From an uncultured Bacteroidales bacterium (GTDB lineage: Bacteria > Bacteroidota > Bacteroidia > Bacteroidales > FEN-979), in assembly GCA_903903985.1 (NCBI GenBank), contig CAIVAT010000152.1, positions 1 through 57,982 on the forward strand: 57,982 nucleotides of DNA, given 5' to 3'. Shown here one piece after another: positions 17,041 to 24,059 of this stretch; position 1 is the stretch's first letter; each line of letters begins with the position of its first letter. The notes beneath the pieces were generated by a model that searched no databases, had not been told where the DNA came from, and worked only from the letters and a program-made list of their open reading frames with translations. Position numbers and translations under genes: made by a program.

Positions 17041-17613
17041 ATGCCGCGATTAGCTGTTTTTGCTTCCGGGAATGGCTCCAACGCCCAGCGGATCATCGAG
17101 TATTTTGCCGGCCACCCGGCAATAACCGTTGATTTGTTGCTGTGTAACAGGCCCGATGCTCCGGTGGTTGCCCGGGGTAAAAACCTCGGCGTTGCCACCA
17201 GGGTCTTCAACCGGGCCGCCTTGTATGAAACGGGTGAGATTATAGAGATCCTGGCAGCAAAAAGGATCGATTACCTTGTTCTGGCTGGTTTTTTATGGCT
17301 TATCCCGCAAAGCCTGATTGCAGCTTATCCCGGCAGGATCATCAACATCCACCCGGCACTGCTTCCGAAGTATGGAGGGAAAGGGATGTATGGCATGAAG
17401 GTACATGAATCCGTCGTGGCAGGATCCGACCCCAAATCCGGCATCACGATACATTATGTAGATGAAAAATACGATGAGGGAAAAATTATTTTCCAGGCTG
17501 AATGTGCCGTCTCAAGTGGTGACACACCGGCAATGCTGGCCGAAAAGATCCATGCGCTGGAATATCGATATTATCCGGAGGTGATTGAAAAAATCGTGAC
17601 GCGTGACGATTGA
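17041..17613 (+). CDS. purN: Phosphoribosylglycinamide formyltransferase
   Basis: This enzyme transfers a formyl group from 10-formyl-tetrahydrofolate to GAR in purine biosynthesis. Visible are the nucleotide-binding SGNGSN (residues 9-14), the catalytic NIHPALLPKYGGKGMYG (Asn about 102, His about 104) and the DEKYDEGKIIFQ segment with the active-site Asp. The 190-residue length is standard. The final codons (VTRDD) lie in TGACGNN-type short repeats (17597-17617) that continue past the stop. It is divergent from acpP and convergent with pgi. Confidence 0.96.
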   Translation: MPRLAVFASGNGSNAQRIIEYFAGHPAITVDLLLCNRPDAPVVARGKNLGVATRVFNRAALYETGEIIEILAAKRIDYLVLAGFLWLIPQSLIAAYPGRIINIHPALLPKYGGKGMYGMKVHESVVAGSDPKSGITIHYVDEKYDEGKIIFQAECAVSSGDTPAMLAEKIHALEYRYYPEVIEKIVTRDD

Positions 17614-17618
17614 CGACG

Positions 17619-17638
17619 GGTCATGGCATGCCATGACC
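17619..17638. repeat. Perfect 20-bp palindrome between purN and pgi
   Basis: GGTCATGG and CCATGACC flank a central CATG, so the sequence equals its own reverse complement. It fills most of the space between two convergent stop codons and its last base is the first base of the pgi stop complement. It could form a hairpin in both transcripts. Confidence 0.7.
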
Positions 17639-18981
17639 TACAGCCTGTTGCGCAATTCGGTTGTTTCCTTTTCAAAACCGGGTTTTCCGAGCAGGGCAAA
17701 CATGTTTTTCTTGTACGCTTCCACACCCGGCTGATCGAATGGGTTTACGCCGAGAGCATATCCGCTCAGGGCGCATGAAAATTCAAAGAAGTAGATCAGC
17801 TGACCAAGATAATATTCACTGATGGCGGGAAGGGTGAGCCTGATGTTGGGAACACCCCCGTCAACATGGGCCAGCATCGTGCCAAGTTCTGCCTGCCGGT
17901 TTACTTCAGATAACCTCATTCCGGAAAGAAAATTCAGGCCATCAAGATTTTCGGTGTCAATGGGTACCGATAACTGTTTTGCTGGTTCCCCGATGGAAAT
18001 AACTGTTTCGAACAGTGTCCGCATCCCTTCCTGGATATACTGTCCCATGGAGTGGAGATCGCTGGTGAAAGTGACCCCTGCCGGAAAAATACCTTTGTGT
18101 TCCTTTCCTTCGCTTTCACCGTAAAGTTGTTTCCACCATTCAATCATATAAAGCAGGGAGGGCTCGAAAGCAACAAGAATTTCCGTTGTTTTTCCGCTTC
18201 TGAGCAACAGATTCCGGGCTGCTGCATAAAGGGTGCATGGATTTTGAAAAAAGTCGGGAGAAGTCAATGCCACGGTGCGCATCTGTTTTGCACCATCCAG
18301 CAGTGACAAAATGTCGTAACCGGCTACTGCCACAGGCAGCAATCCGACCGGGGTAAGCACCGAATAGCGGCCGCCGACATCATCAGGAATCACGTATGTT
18401 GAATATCCTTCCGTATCGGCAAGCTTCTTCAAAGCCCCGCGGGCGACATCTGTAATGGCGAAAATCCTTTTCCGGGCCTCCTTTTTGCCGTATTTTTTCT
18501 CAATATGTTGTTTGATCAACCGGAAGGCAATGGCAGGTTCGGTGGTTGTTCCCGATTTGGAGATCACCGCAACTGCATATTCAGTTTTGTCAAGCAATGC
18601 CAGTAAATGAGCATGATAATCCTCACTCAGGTTTTCCCCTGCAAAAACGACTGTTGGATATCCTGACCCGCCTGTCATGGTTTCAAATGGATTGGCCAGC
18701 GCTTCGATCAAAGCCTTCGACCCGAGGTATGATCCGCCGATTCCGATCACCACGAACAACCGGGCCATTTGCCTGATCGTTTCTGCATTGGCCCGGATGT
18801 GGTCGAGAAGAGAGGTTTCAAGTTGAACCGGCAGGTCCACCCAGCCCAGGAAATCATTTCCCTTGCCGGTTTGCAGCGTAAGCTGGCGGTGGCAATTGTT
18901 CATCTCTTCCTGCATGGCAGGCCAGGCCTGGTCGTCAATAAACGATTGAAGCTTACTGATGTCTACTTTTAGTTGTGTCAT
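17638..18981 (-). CDS. pgi: Glucose-6-phosphate isomerase
   Basis: This enzyme interconverts glucose 6-phosphate and fructose 6-phosphate in glycolysis and gluconeogenesis. Visible are the sugar-phosphate binding GGSYLGSKALIEAL, SKSGTTTEPAIAFR, GGRYSVLTPVGLLP (family signature) and GVNPFDQPGVEAYK with the catalytic Lys near the C-terminus. The 447-residue length is that of the shorter PGI group found in Bacteroidota and Firmicutes. An ATG start at 18981 is clear. Upstream, on the same strand, a terminator-like hairpin at 19087-19127 ends a possible leader or small RNA. Confidence 0.96.
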   Translation of the reverse strand: MTQLKVDISKLQSFIDDQAWPAMQEEMNNCHRQLTLQTGKGNDFLGWVDLPVQLETSLLDHIRANAETIRQMARLFVVIGIGGSYLGSKALIEALANPFETMTGGSGYPTVVFAGENLSEDYHAHLLALLDKTEYAVAVISKSGTTTEPAIAFRLIKQHIEKKYGKKEARKRIFAITDVARGALKKLADTEGYSTYVIPDDVGGRYSVLTPVGLLPVAVAGYDILSLLDGAKQMRTVALTSPDFFQNPCTLYAAARNLLLRSGKTTEILVAFEPSLLYMIEWWKQLYGESEGKEHKGIFPAGVTFTSDLHSMGQYIQEGMRTLFETVISIGEPAKQLSVPIDTENLDGLNFLSGMRLSEVNRQAELGTMLAHVDGGVPNIRLTLPAISEYYLGQLIYFFEFSCALSGYALGVNPFDQPGVEAYKKNMFALLGKPGFEKETTELRNRL

Positions 18982-19086
18982 ACGTGTTTACGTTTATCCT
19001 TTTTCCAGGTCGAAAAGCCCGGGAATATATTTGAGTTTAACGCTGTTTTAATTCCGGGAACGAAGATACAAAGAAGAATATATCGC

Positions 19087-19127
19087 AAAAAAAAAAGTGT
19101 GCCCACTTGCCAGGAACACACTTTTTT
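19087..19127 (-). terminator. Rho-independent terminator, minus strand
   Basis: An eleven-base stem (AAAAAAGTGTG with CACACTTTTTT) with a 15-base loop is followed by a continuous run of ten T residues on the minus strand, counting the stem T tract as its start. No protein gene lies upstream on that strand, which is the main reason to suspect an RNA gene there. Confidence 0.7.
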
Positions 19128-19208
19128 ATTCAATAAACAACGGATGAATAACCGTTTGGCATATGTTGTCTGCTAAAACAACGGCCAGAAATACTTTTTA
19201 TTAACTTG
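19087..19208 (-). ncRNA. Candidate small RNA or pgi leader ending in a terminator
   Basis: On the minus strand a TAATTTTG -7 box (19214-19221) would start transcription near 19208. The RNA could fold as hairpin 1 (GGC and GTTGT arms at 19158-19169 with 19178-19186) and hairpin 2 (AACGG/CCGTT at 19139-19156). It then reaches a terminator: AAAAAAGTGTG pairs with CACACTTTTTT and is followed by a ten-base T run. CCGTTGTTT occurs twice, so the middle AACGG could pair with either copy, giving alternative folds. The length, about 120 bases, suits either a stand-alone small RNA (a 6S-Flavo-like RNA is one possibility I cannot confirm) or a leader attenuating pgi. Confidence 0.4.
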
Positions 19209-19301
19209 CATTGCAAAATTAATGCAATCATCAACCTGATACTGTTAACGAATATTAATATACGTTAAAAATTGTTAAAAGAATAAGCGTGGTTTTTTCG
19301 G

Positions 19302-19309
19302 TACCTTTG
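19302..19309 (+). promoter_or_regulatory. Promoter immediately before the sensor kinase ATG
   Basis: TACCTTTG matches TAnnTTTG and ends five bases before the ATG at 19315. With the usual distance from -7 box to start, the transcript would begin at or next to the ATG, implying a leaderless mRNA. Confidence 0.5.
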
Positions 19310-19314
19310 TATTC

Positions 19315-20601
19315 ATGAACCGGCGTATTATCATATTTACGATCATTGCCATGACCATTGCGCTCATTGGGCTGATGGGCATTCAGATCTATTGGATCCA
19401 GAGCGCTTCAGCCATCAAGGAGGCAAATTTCCGCCGCAGTGTAAATGAAGCCATGGTAAAAGTAGTTCAGAAGGTGGAGCGAATGGAACGAAACAAGGCC
19501 CTGCTGATCAACCAGTACGAGCGGATGCTGAACCTCAACCCGCACCTGCCTTACGACAGTGTTTTAACCATGCAGGAGATGGATTCACTGATCAATCTCC
19601 AGCTCAACATCCGTGGGGTGGACATTCATTTTGAATTTTGTATCTATAAGCCGGAGCGCCAGGAGTTCCTGATGGAGCAATCGCCCGGTTTCCGCAAGGA
19701 CCTGATTGAAAAAGGGAATGCATTTATTCTGTTCCAGTCCGATATTTATACCAGCCCGGAATACCTCCTTATCTATTTCCCGCGTGAAAAGCAGTTTTTA
19801 CTTACCGAACTCTGGGGGATGCTGCTCATTTCGATCATTCTGATCATTGTCATCGTTTATTCATTCACTTATACCATTGCCACTATTTTTCGCCAGAAAC
19901 GGCTGTCGGAAATGAAAAACGACTTCATCAACAACATGACCCATGAGTTTAAAACGCCGATTTCAACGATTTCGCTGGCCTGCGAAGCCTTAAGCGACAA
20001 GGATCTTCGTGGATCGGGCGAAATGCTGGATAGCTATCTGTCCATGATCCAGGAGGAAAACAAACGGCTTGCCGGGCTGGCAGAAAAGATCCTGCAAACC
20101 GCTGTGATTGACAAGGGCCAGCTGAAAATGAACAAGGAAATGATCGACCTCCATGAAATCATCATTGATGTGATCAAAAACCTGAGGATCCAGGTTGAGA
20201 TCAAGGATGGGGAGATCAAACGCAGGTTCAAGGCCACCAGGTCGAAAATAGAGGGGGACAAGCTGCATGTGACCAACCTGGTTTACAATCTTCTTGACAA
20301 CGCCAATAAATACTCCCCAAGGAAGCCGTTGATCCGTCTCACTACGGAGAATGTGAACAACGGTATTGTATTGATCATTGAAGACAATGGGATAGGCATC
20401 AGTAAGAACGAACAGAAAAAAATCTTCGATAAGCTTTACAGGGTTCCAACCGGCAATATCCATGGTGTACGGGGGTTTGGACTGGGCCTGAGCTATGTAA
20501 AAGCCATCGTTGACGAACATCATGGAAAAATAAGTGTTGAAAGCGAAGCGAACAGGGGTAGTAAATTCAGGGTATTCCTTCCTTTTGTGGTTAAAGAATA
20601 A
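19315..20601 (+). CDS. Membrane-bound sensor histidine kinase
   Basis: This 428-residue protein has two membrane segments (about residues 7-27 and 164-189) flanking a periplasmic sensor region of about 135 residues with no named domain. The kinase core follows: the H-box NNMTHEFKTPIS with the phosphorylated His near residue 210, the N-box YNLLDNANKYS, the G1 box IIEDNGIGIS and the G2 box GVRGFGLGLSYVK. No HAMP domain is apparent. It is paired with the response regulator 32 bases downstream, forming a two-component system of the bacteroidete envelope-sensing style; the signal is unknown. Confidence 0.95.
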   Translation: MNRRIIIFTIIAMTIALIGLMGIQIYWIQSASAIKEANFRRSVNEAMVKVVQKVERMERNKALLINQYERMLNLNPHLPYDSVLTMQEMDSLINLQLNIRGVDIHFEFCIYKPERQEFLMEQSPGFRKDLIEKGNAFILFQSDIYTSPEYLLIYFPREKQFLLTELWGMLLISIILIIVIVYSFTYTIATIFRQKRLSEMKNDFINNMTHEFKTPISTISLACEALSDKDLRGSGEMLDSYLSMIQEENKRLAGLAEKILQTAVIDKGQLKMNKEMIDLHEIIIDVIKNLRIQVEIKDGEIKRRFKATRSKIEGDKLHVTNLVYNLLDNANKYSPRKPLIRLTTENVNNGIVLIIEDNGIGISKNEQKKIFDKLYRVPTGNIHGVRGFGLGLSYVKAIVDEHHGKISVESEANRGSKFRVFLPFVVKE

Positions 20602-20633
20602 AATTGTATCTTGCCCGATAATTAAAATAATCC

Positions 20634-21335
20634 ATGGATAAAAGCCAAACCCAATTGCTGCTGGCCGAGGATGACCGTAACCTGGGAAATATCCTGAAAA
20701 ACTATCTGGATGTAAAAGGCTATGCAACGACATTGTGCATCAATGGCCAGGAGGCGGTCGAAACATTTTCAAGAAAAGATTTTGACATCTGCATCCTCGA
20801 CATCATGATGCCGGTTAAAGATGGTTTTGCTGCTGCGACCGAGATCAGGGCCCTGAACAAAAAGGTTCCGATCCTGTTCCTTACTGCAAAAGCGCTGCAG
20901 GAAGATAAACTGAAGGGATTTGAACTGGGGGCCGATGATTACATTACCAAACCGTTCAGCATGGAAGAGCTGTTGCTCCGCATGCAGGCTATTCTGCGCC
21001 GTACCGATGAAACCCTCAAATCGGCAGGCAGCGACAGCGTTTACCATATCGGCAGTTATGCTTTTGATTATAACCGTCAGACCCTTATCAGCAAGAACAC
21101 AGAACAGAAGCTTACTTCGAAGGAAGCCGGGTTGCTCAGGTTGCTTTGTACGCATGCGAACGATGTGCTCGACCGTCATACCGCGCTGAAAGAGATATGG
21201 AACGACGACAGTTATTTCAATGCCCGCAGCATGGATGTGTATATTGTAAAACTGCGGAAGTACCTGAAGGACGATCCCCGGGTAGAATTGCTCAATGTCC
21301 ATGGGGTCGGGTTCAAGCTTGTGATGAACACCTAA
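20634..21335 (+). CDS. OmpR-family response regulator
   Basis: The receiver domain (residues about 7-120) has the acidic pair in LLAEDD, the phosphorylated Asp near residue 56 in CILDIMMP, Thr in LFLTAKA and Lys in YITKPF. The C-terminal winged-helix DNA-binding domain contains LTSKEAGLLRLLC, RSMDVYIVKLRKYL and the closing GVGFKL wing. It should be phosphorylated by the kinase encoded just upstream and act as a transcription factor. rsmI follows after 15 bases, so the three genes may share a transcript. Confidence 0.96.
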   Translation: MDKSQTQLLLAEDDRNLGNILKNYLDVKGYATTLCINGQEAVETFSRKDFDICILDIMMPVKDGFAAATEIRALNKKVPILFLTAKALQEDKLKGFELGADDYITKPFSMEELLLRMQAILRRTDETLKSAGSDSVYHIGSYAFDYNRQTLISKNTEQKLTSKEAGLLRLLCTHANDVLDRHTALKEIWNDDSYFNARSMDVYIVKLRKYLKDDPRVELLNVHGVGFKLVMNT

Positions 21336-21350
21336 CCCGGTGAAATAATC

Positions 21351-22031
21351 ATGAGGACAGCCACACAGTTATTCATCGTACCCACGCCCATCGGGAACCT
21401 GGAAGACATCACCCTGCGCGCTTTACGGATACTGAAAGAGGTTGATTTTATCCTTGCGGAGGATACCCGTACCTCGGGAAACCTGCTCAAGCATTATGGA
21501 ATAGAAAAGAAGCTGGTGCCGCACCATCTTTTCAATGAACATAAAACCATCGAAAACATCCTCGCGCGCCTGGAAGGCGGTGCAACATGCGCACTGGTGA
21601 GTGATGCAGGCACACCGGCTATTTCCGACCCGGGATATTTGTTGGTACGGTCGTGTATCGAAGCAGGACTGCGTGTCGAGTGCCTGCCCGGCCCAACCGC
21701 TTTTGTTCCTGCGCTTGTCAACTCGGGCATTGCCTCCGACCACTTCATCTTCGAAGGTTTTCTTCCCCATAAAAAAGGGAGGCACACCCGCCTGACTGCC
21801 CTGGCCGGCGAGGAGAAAACAATGATCATTTACGAATCTCCGCACCGGCTTGTCAAGGCACTGGTCCAATTTACGGAATATTTCGGGGAAGACCGCCATG
21901 CCTGTGTTTCACGGGAACTGACCAAAATTTACGAAGAAAATATCCGTGGAACCCTGAAAGAGCTGATTGCCTATTTTGAAAAGAAAACAGTGAAAGGAGA
22001 AATTGTCATTGTAATTGCAGGTAAAGGTTGA
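21351..22031 (+). CDS. rsmI: 16S rRNA (cytidine-1402 2'-O) methyltransferase
   Basis: This SAM-dependent enzyme of the tetrapyrrole methylase fold methylates the ribose of C1402 in 16S rRNA. Visible are the start VPTPIGNLEDITLRA, ILAEDTRTSGNLL, LVSDAGTPAISDPG (the SAM-binding turn), CLPGPTAFVPAL and YESPHRLVKAL. The 226-residue length is the catalytic core without the extra C-terminal domain of some RsmI proteins. It lies directly after the response regulator. Confidence 0.95.
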   Translation: MRTATQLFIVPTPIGNLEDITLRALRILKEVDFILAEDTRTSGNLLKHYGIEKKLVPHHLFNEHKTIENILARLEGGATCALVSDAGTPAISDPGYLLVRSCIEAGLRVECLPGPTAFVPALVNSGIASDHFIFEGFLPHKKGRHTRLTALAGEEKTMIIYESPHRLVKALVQFTEYFGEDRHACVSRELTKIYEENIRGTLKELIAYFEKKTVKGEIVIVIAGKG

Positions 22032-22046
22032 TATAATTTTGAATTT

Positions 22047-22054
22047 TAATTTTG
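22047..22054 (+). promoter_or_regulatory. Promoter immediately before the SRAP gene
   Basis: TAATTTTG matches TAnnTTTG and ends three bases before the ATG at 22058, another arrangement that predicts a leaderless transcript. It overlaps a TTG at 22052, arguing against that start. Confidence 0.5.
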
Positions 22055-22057
22055 CCC

Positions 22058-22708
22058 ATGTGCGGTCGTTACTCCTTTGCCATTGAAGATGCGCTGATCC
22101 TTGAACGTTTCGGTTTAAGGGTTCGAACAGCCATCTATAAAGCCCGCTATAATTGTGCCCCTGCTCAAAACCTGGCAGTCATTGCGAACAATGCCCCCGA
22201 TACGCTAAATTATTTTCGATGGGGACTCATTCCTTCCTGGGCGAAAGACCCTTCCATCGGCAATAAACTCATCAATGCCCGGGCGGAAACACTGGTTGAA
22301 AAACCTTCATTTAAACAGGCCTTCCGAAACCGGAGATGCCTGGTGCCGGCAACCGGTTTTTTCGAATGGAAACGGCCCGCCCGGACTCCGTGGCACATCG
22401 GAATGAAAAATGGTGACGCCTTTTGCTTTGCCGGGCTGTGGGATCAATGGGCAACTCCTGAAGGAAAGGTCGTCTATTCATTTACCATCATTACCACCAG
22501 GCCCAACGACCTGGTTTCGCAAATACACGACCGGATGCCGGTGATCCTGCAACGGGACGACGAGCATCGATGGATCGCCCCGCATCCTGACGCGTCACTG
22601 ATTGATTTACTGCAACCCTTTCCCGCTGAAAAGATGGAAGCATGGCCGGTTTCAACACTGGTTAATTCCCCGGGGAACGATGTTCCGGAAATCGTGAAGG
22701 TATTGTAA
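22058..22708 (+). CDS. SOS response-associated peptidase (SRAP/HMCES family)
   Basis: SRAP proteins form a thiazolidine cross-link between their N-terminal Cys and abasic sites in single-stranded DNA, shielding them from error-prone repair. The protein begins MCGRYSF, so Cys2 becomes the N-terminus after Met removal; this requires the ATG at 22058, not the upstream TTG at 22052. Further family residues are RWGLIPSW, INARAET, the FFEWKR glutamate and IHDRMPVIL with its conserved His. The length of 216 residues fits YedK. It converges on the MFS gene with a palindrome between. Confidence 0.94.
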   Translation: MCGRYSFAIEDALILERFGLRVRTAIYKARYNCAPAQNLAVIANNAPDTLNYFRWGLIPSWAKDPSIGNKLINARAETLVEKPSFKQAFRNRRCLVPATGFFEWKRPARTPWHIGMKNGDAFCFAGLWDQWATPEGKVVYSFTIITTRPNDLVSQIHDRMPVILQRDDEHRWIAPHPDASLIDLLQPFPAEKMEAWPVSTLVNSPGNDVPEIVKVL

Positions 22709-22725
22709 GGATGGGTCATGCTGCA

Positions 22726-22747
22726 GGGACGGGGCATGCCCGGTCCC
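22726..22747. repeat. Near-perfect palindrome between SRAP and MFS genes
   Basis: GGGAC and GTCCC flank GGGCATGCCC, with a single mismatched pair. As at 17619, the palindrome lies between convergent stop codons, and its last base is the first base of the complement of the minus-strand gene's TAG. Confidence 0.65.
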
Positions 22748-23997
22748 TATGGGTTTTCCTCCAGGTAGTTCAGGTCTTTATGGTAGGTTTCTTCCATGAA
22801 AAACAGCGATACCAGCGCCAGTGTTATGGTAATAAAACCAACGATGGCGGCGGCTTCAAGGAGCCCGAACGAGCTCTTTAACGCTTCAAATGAAAGGGTG
22901 ATGAGTACGACCCCGCCCCTCACAAAATTAGGAACGGTAGTAGTAACGGTTGCCCTCAGGTTTGTGCCGAATTGTTCGGAGGCAATGGTAACAAAGACTG
23001 CCCAGTAGCCAATGCTGACACCCATCACAAAACAGAGCGCATAAAAAAGGTTCACAGAGATATTTTGGATATTCAGGTAGACAACGATCAGTGCGGATGA
23101 CAGGCAGAGGAAGAAAAGCACAATGCGTTTCCTCGACCGGAAGACCTGGCTGAAAAAACCGCTGATGAGGTCGCCCAGCACCAATCCAGAGTAACAATAC
23201 ATGATTGATTTTCCCGCGGCTACACTTCCCGTTACTCCAAGTTTTACGGCAAATTCCGGGGACAGGATGATCAGTATCCCTACCACAAACCACATGGGCA
23301 GCCCGATCAGGATGCATCGCAGGTATTTCATAAAACGGTTGCGGTTTGTAAAAAGACTGAGAAAATCTCCTTTTTTAATTGATTTATTGGATTGGAGGGA
23401 AGTGAACATTCCCGATTCCAGCATTTTAGCACGAAGCGCAAGAAGGACCAAACCCAGGAGTCCGCCAAAGATGTAAGCCCATTTCCATGTGAAAAAGTCG
23501 CCGACGATGCCAGCGGTCACGGATCCCAATATTCCTGCAGAAGCAACGATGGTAGTGCCATATCCCCTTGATTCTTTTTTCATGATCTCGCTCACCAGGG
23601 TGATGGCAGCGCCCAGCTCACCTGCAAGACCGACCCCGGCAAAAAACCTTGCCGCGGCATATGCCGGTACGGTGGTAACGAAAGCATTAGCAAGGTTGGC
23701 AACCGAATAGAGTGCAATAGATCCGAACAGGACAGACAGCCTGCCCTTTTTATCGCCGAGGATCCCCCAGATTATTCCTCCGATCAGCATCCCGATCATC
23801 TGCATGTTGAGCAGGAAAACTCCTTTCGAGATCAGTTCATCACCGGTGATGCCAAGGGCCGTTAAACTTGGAATACGAACAATGCCATACAACACCAGGT
23901 CGTACATGTCGACAAAGTAACCGAGTGAAGCAACCAGTACCGTAAAGTTAAATGCCGGCCTGATCTGGTCCAGCGACCATCTGCTGGAATTGTTCAT
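22747..23997 (-). CDS. Major facilitator superfamily transporter
   Basis: This 416-residue protein has about twelve hydrophobic segments. The MFS loop motif is visible as GGIIWGILGDKKGRLSVL, followed by RFFAGVGLAGELGAAITLVSE, which resembles the metabolite:proton symporter (MHS) and sugar transporter branch. The ATG at 23997 (MNNSSRWSLDQIRP) is preferred over a start at 24051 because the extra codons would lie across the palindrome at 24024-24047. The substrate cannot be inferred from context; the upstream neighbour is the large secreted protein. Confidence 0.9.
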   Translation of the reverse strand: MNNSSRWSLDQIRPAFNFTVLVASLGYFVDMYDLVLYGIVRIPSLTALGITGDELISKGVFLLNMQMIGMLIGGIIWGILGDKKGRLSVLFGSIALYSVANLANAFVTTVPAYAAARFFAGVGLAGELGAAITLVSEIMKKESRGYGTTIVASAGILGSVTAGIVGDFFTWKWAYIFGGLLGLVLLALRAKMLESGMFTSLQSNKSIKKGDFLSLFTNRNRFMKYLRCILIGLPMWFVVGILIILSPEFAVKLGVTGSVAAGKSIMYCYSGLVLGDLISGFFSQVFRSRKRIVLFFLCLSSALIVVYLNIQNISVNLFYALCFVMGVSIGYWAVFVTIASEQFGTNLRATVTTTVPNFVRGGVVLITLSFEALKSSFGLLEAAAIVGFITITLALVSLFFMEETYHKDLNYLEENP

Positions 23998-24023
23998 TTG
24001 ATTAGGTTTGGTGAGACAGAATC

Positions 24024-24047
24024 TGAGACGGGGCACGCCCCATCTCA
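24024..24047. repeat. Hairpin-forming palindrome upstream of the MFS gene
   Basis: TGAGA pairs with TCTCA and GGGGC with GCCCC around an AC loop, with one C-A mismatch. It shares the G-rich/GCCCC core of the 22726 palindrome and lies between two minus-strand genes. Confidence 0.6.
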
Positions 24048-24059
24048 ACAACAGTAGAT

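Larger units (their letters stand above)
18982..19314. other. 333-base gene-free region between pgi and the sensor kinase
   Basis: No credible protein-coding gene is seen; the one plus-strand frame (18973-19176) runs through the terminator-like hairpin and has no recognisable features. The region holds, from right to left, the kinase -7 box (19302-19309), an inverted repeat TTGCATT/AATGCAA (19207-19227) containing a minus-strand -7 box, two small stem-loops, and a strong minus-strand terminator hairpin (19087-19127). Confidence 0.6.

Noticed and set aside
18973..19176. Plus-strand frame of 67 codons in the pgi/kinase gap
   Set aside because: It crosses the terminator-like hairpin, has no recognised features and no convincing promoter.
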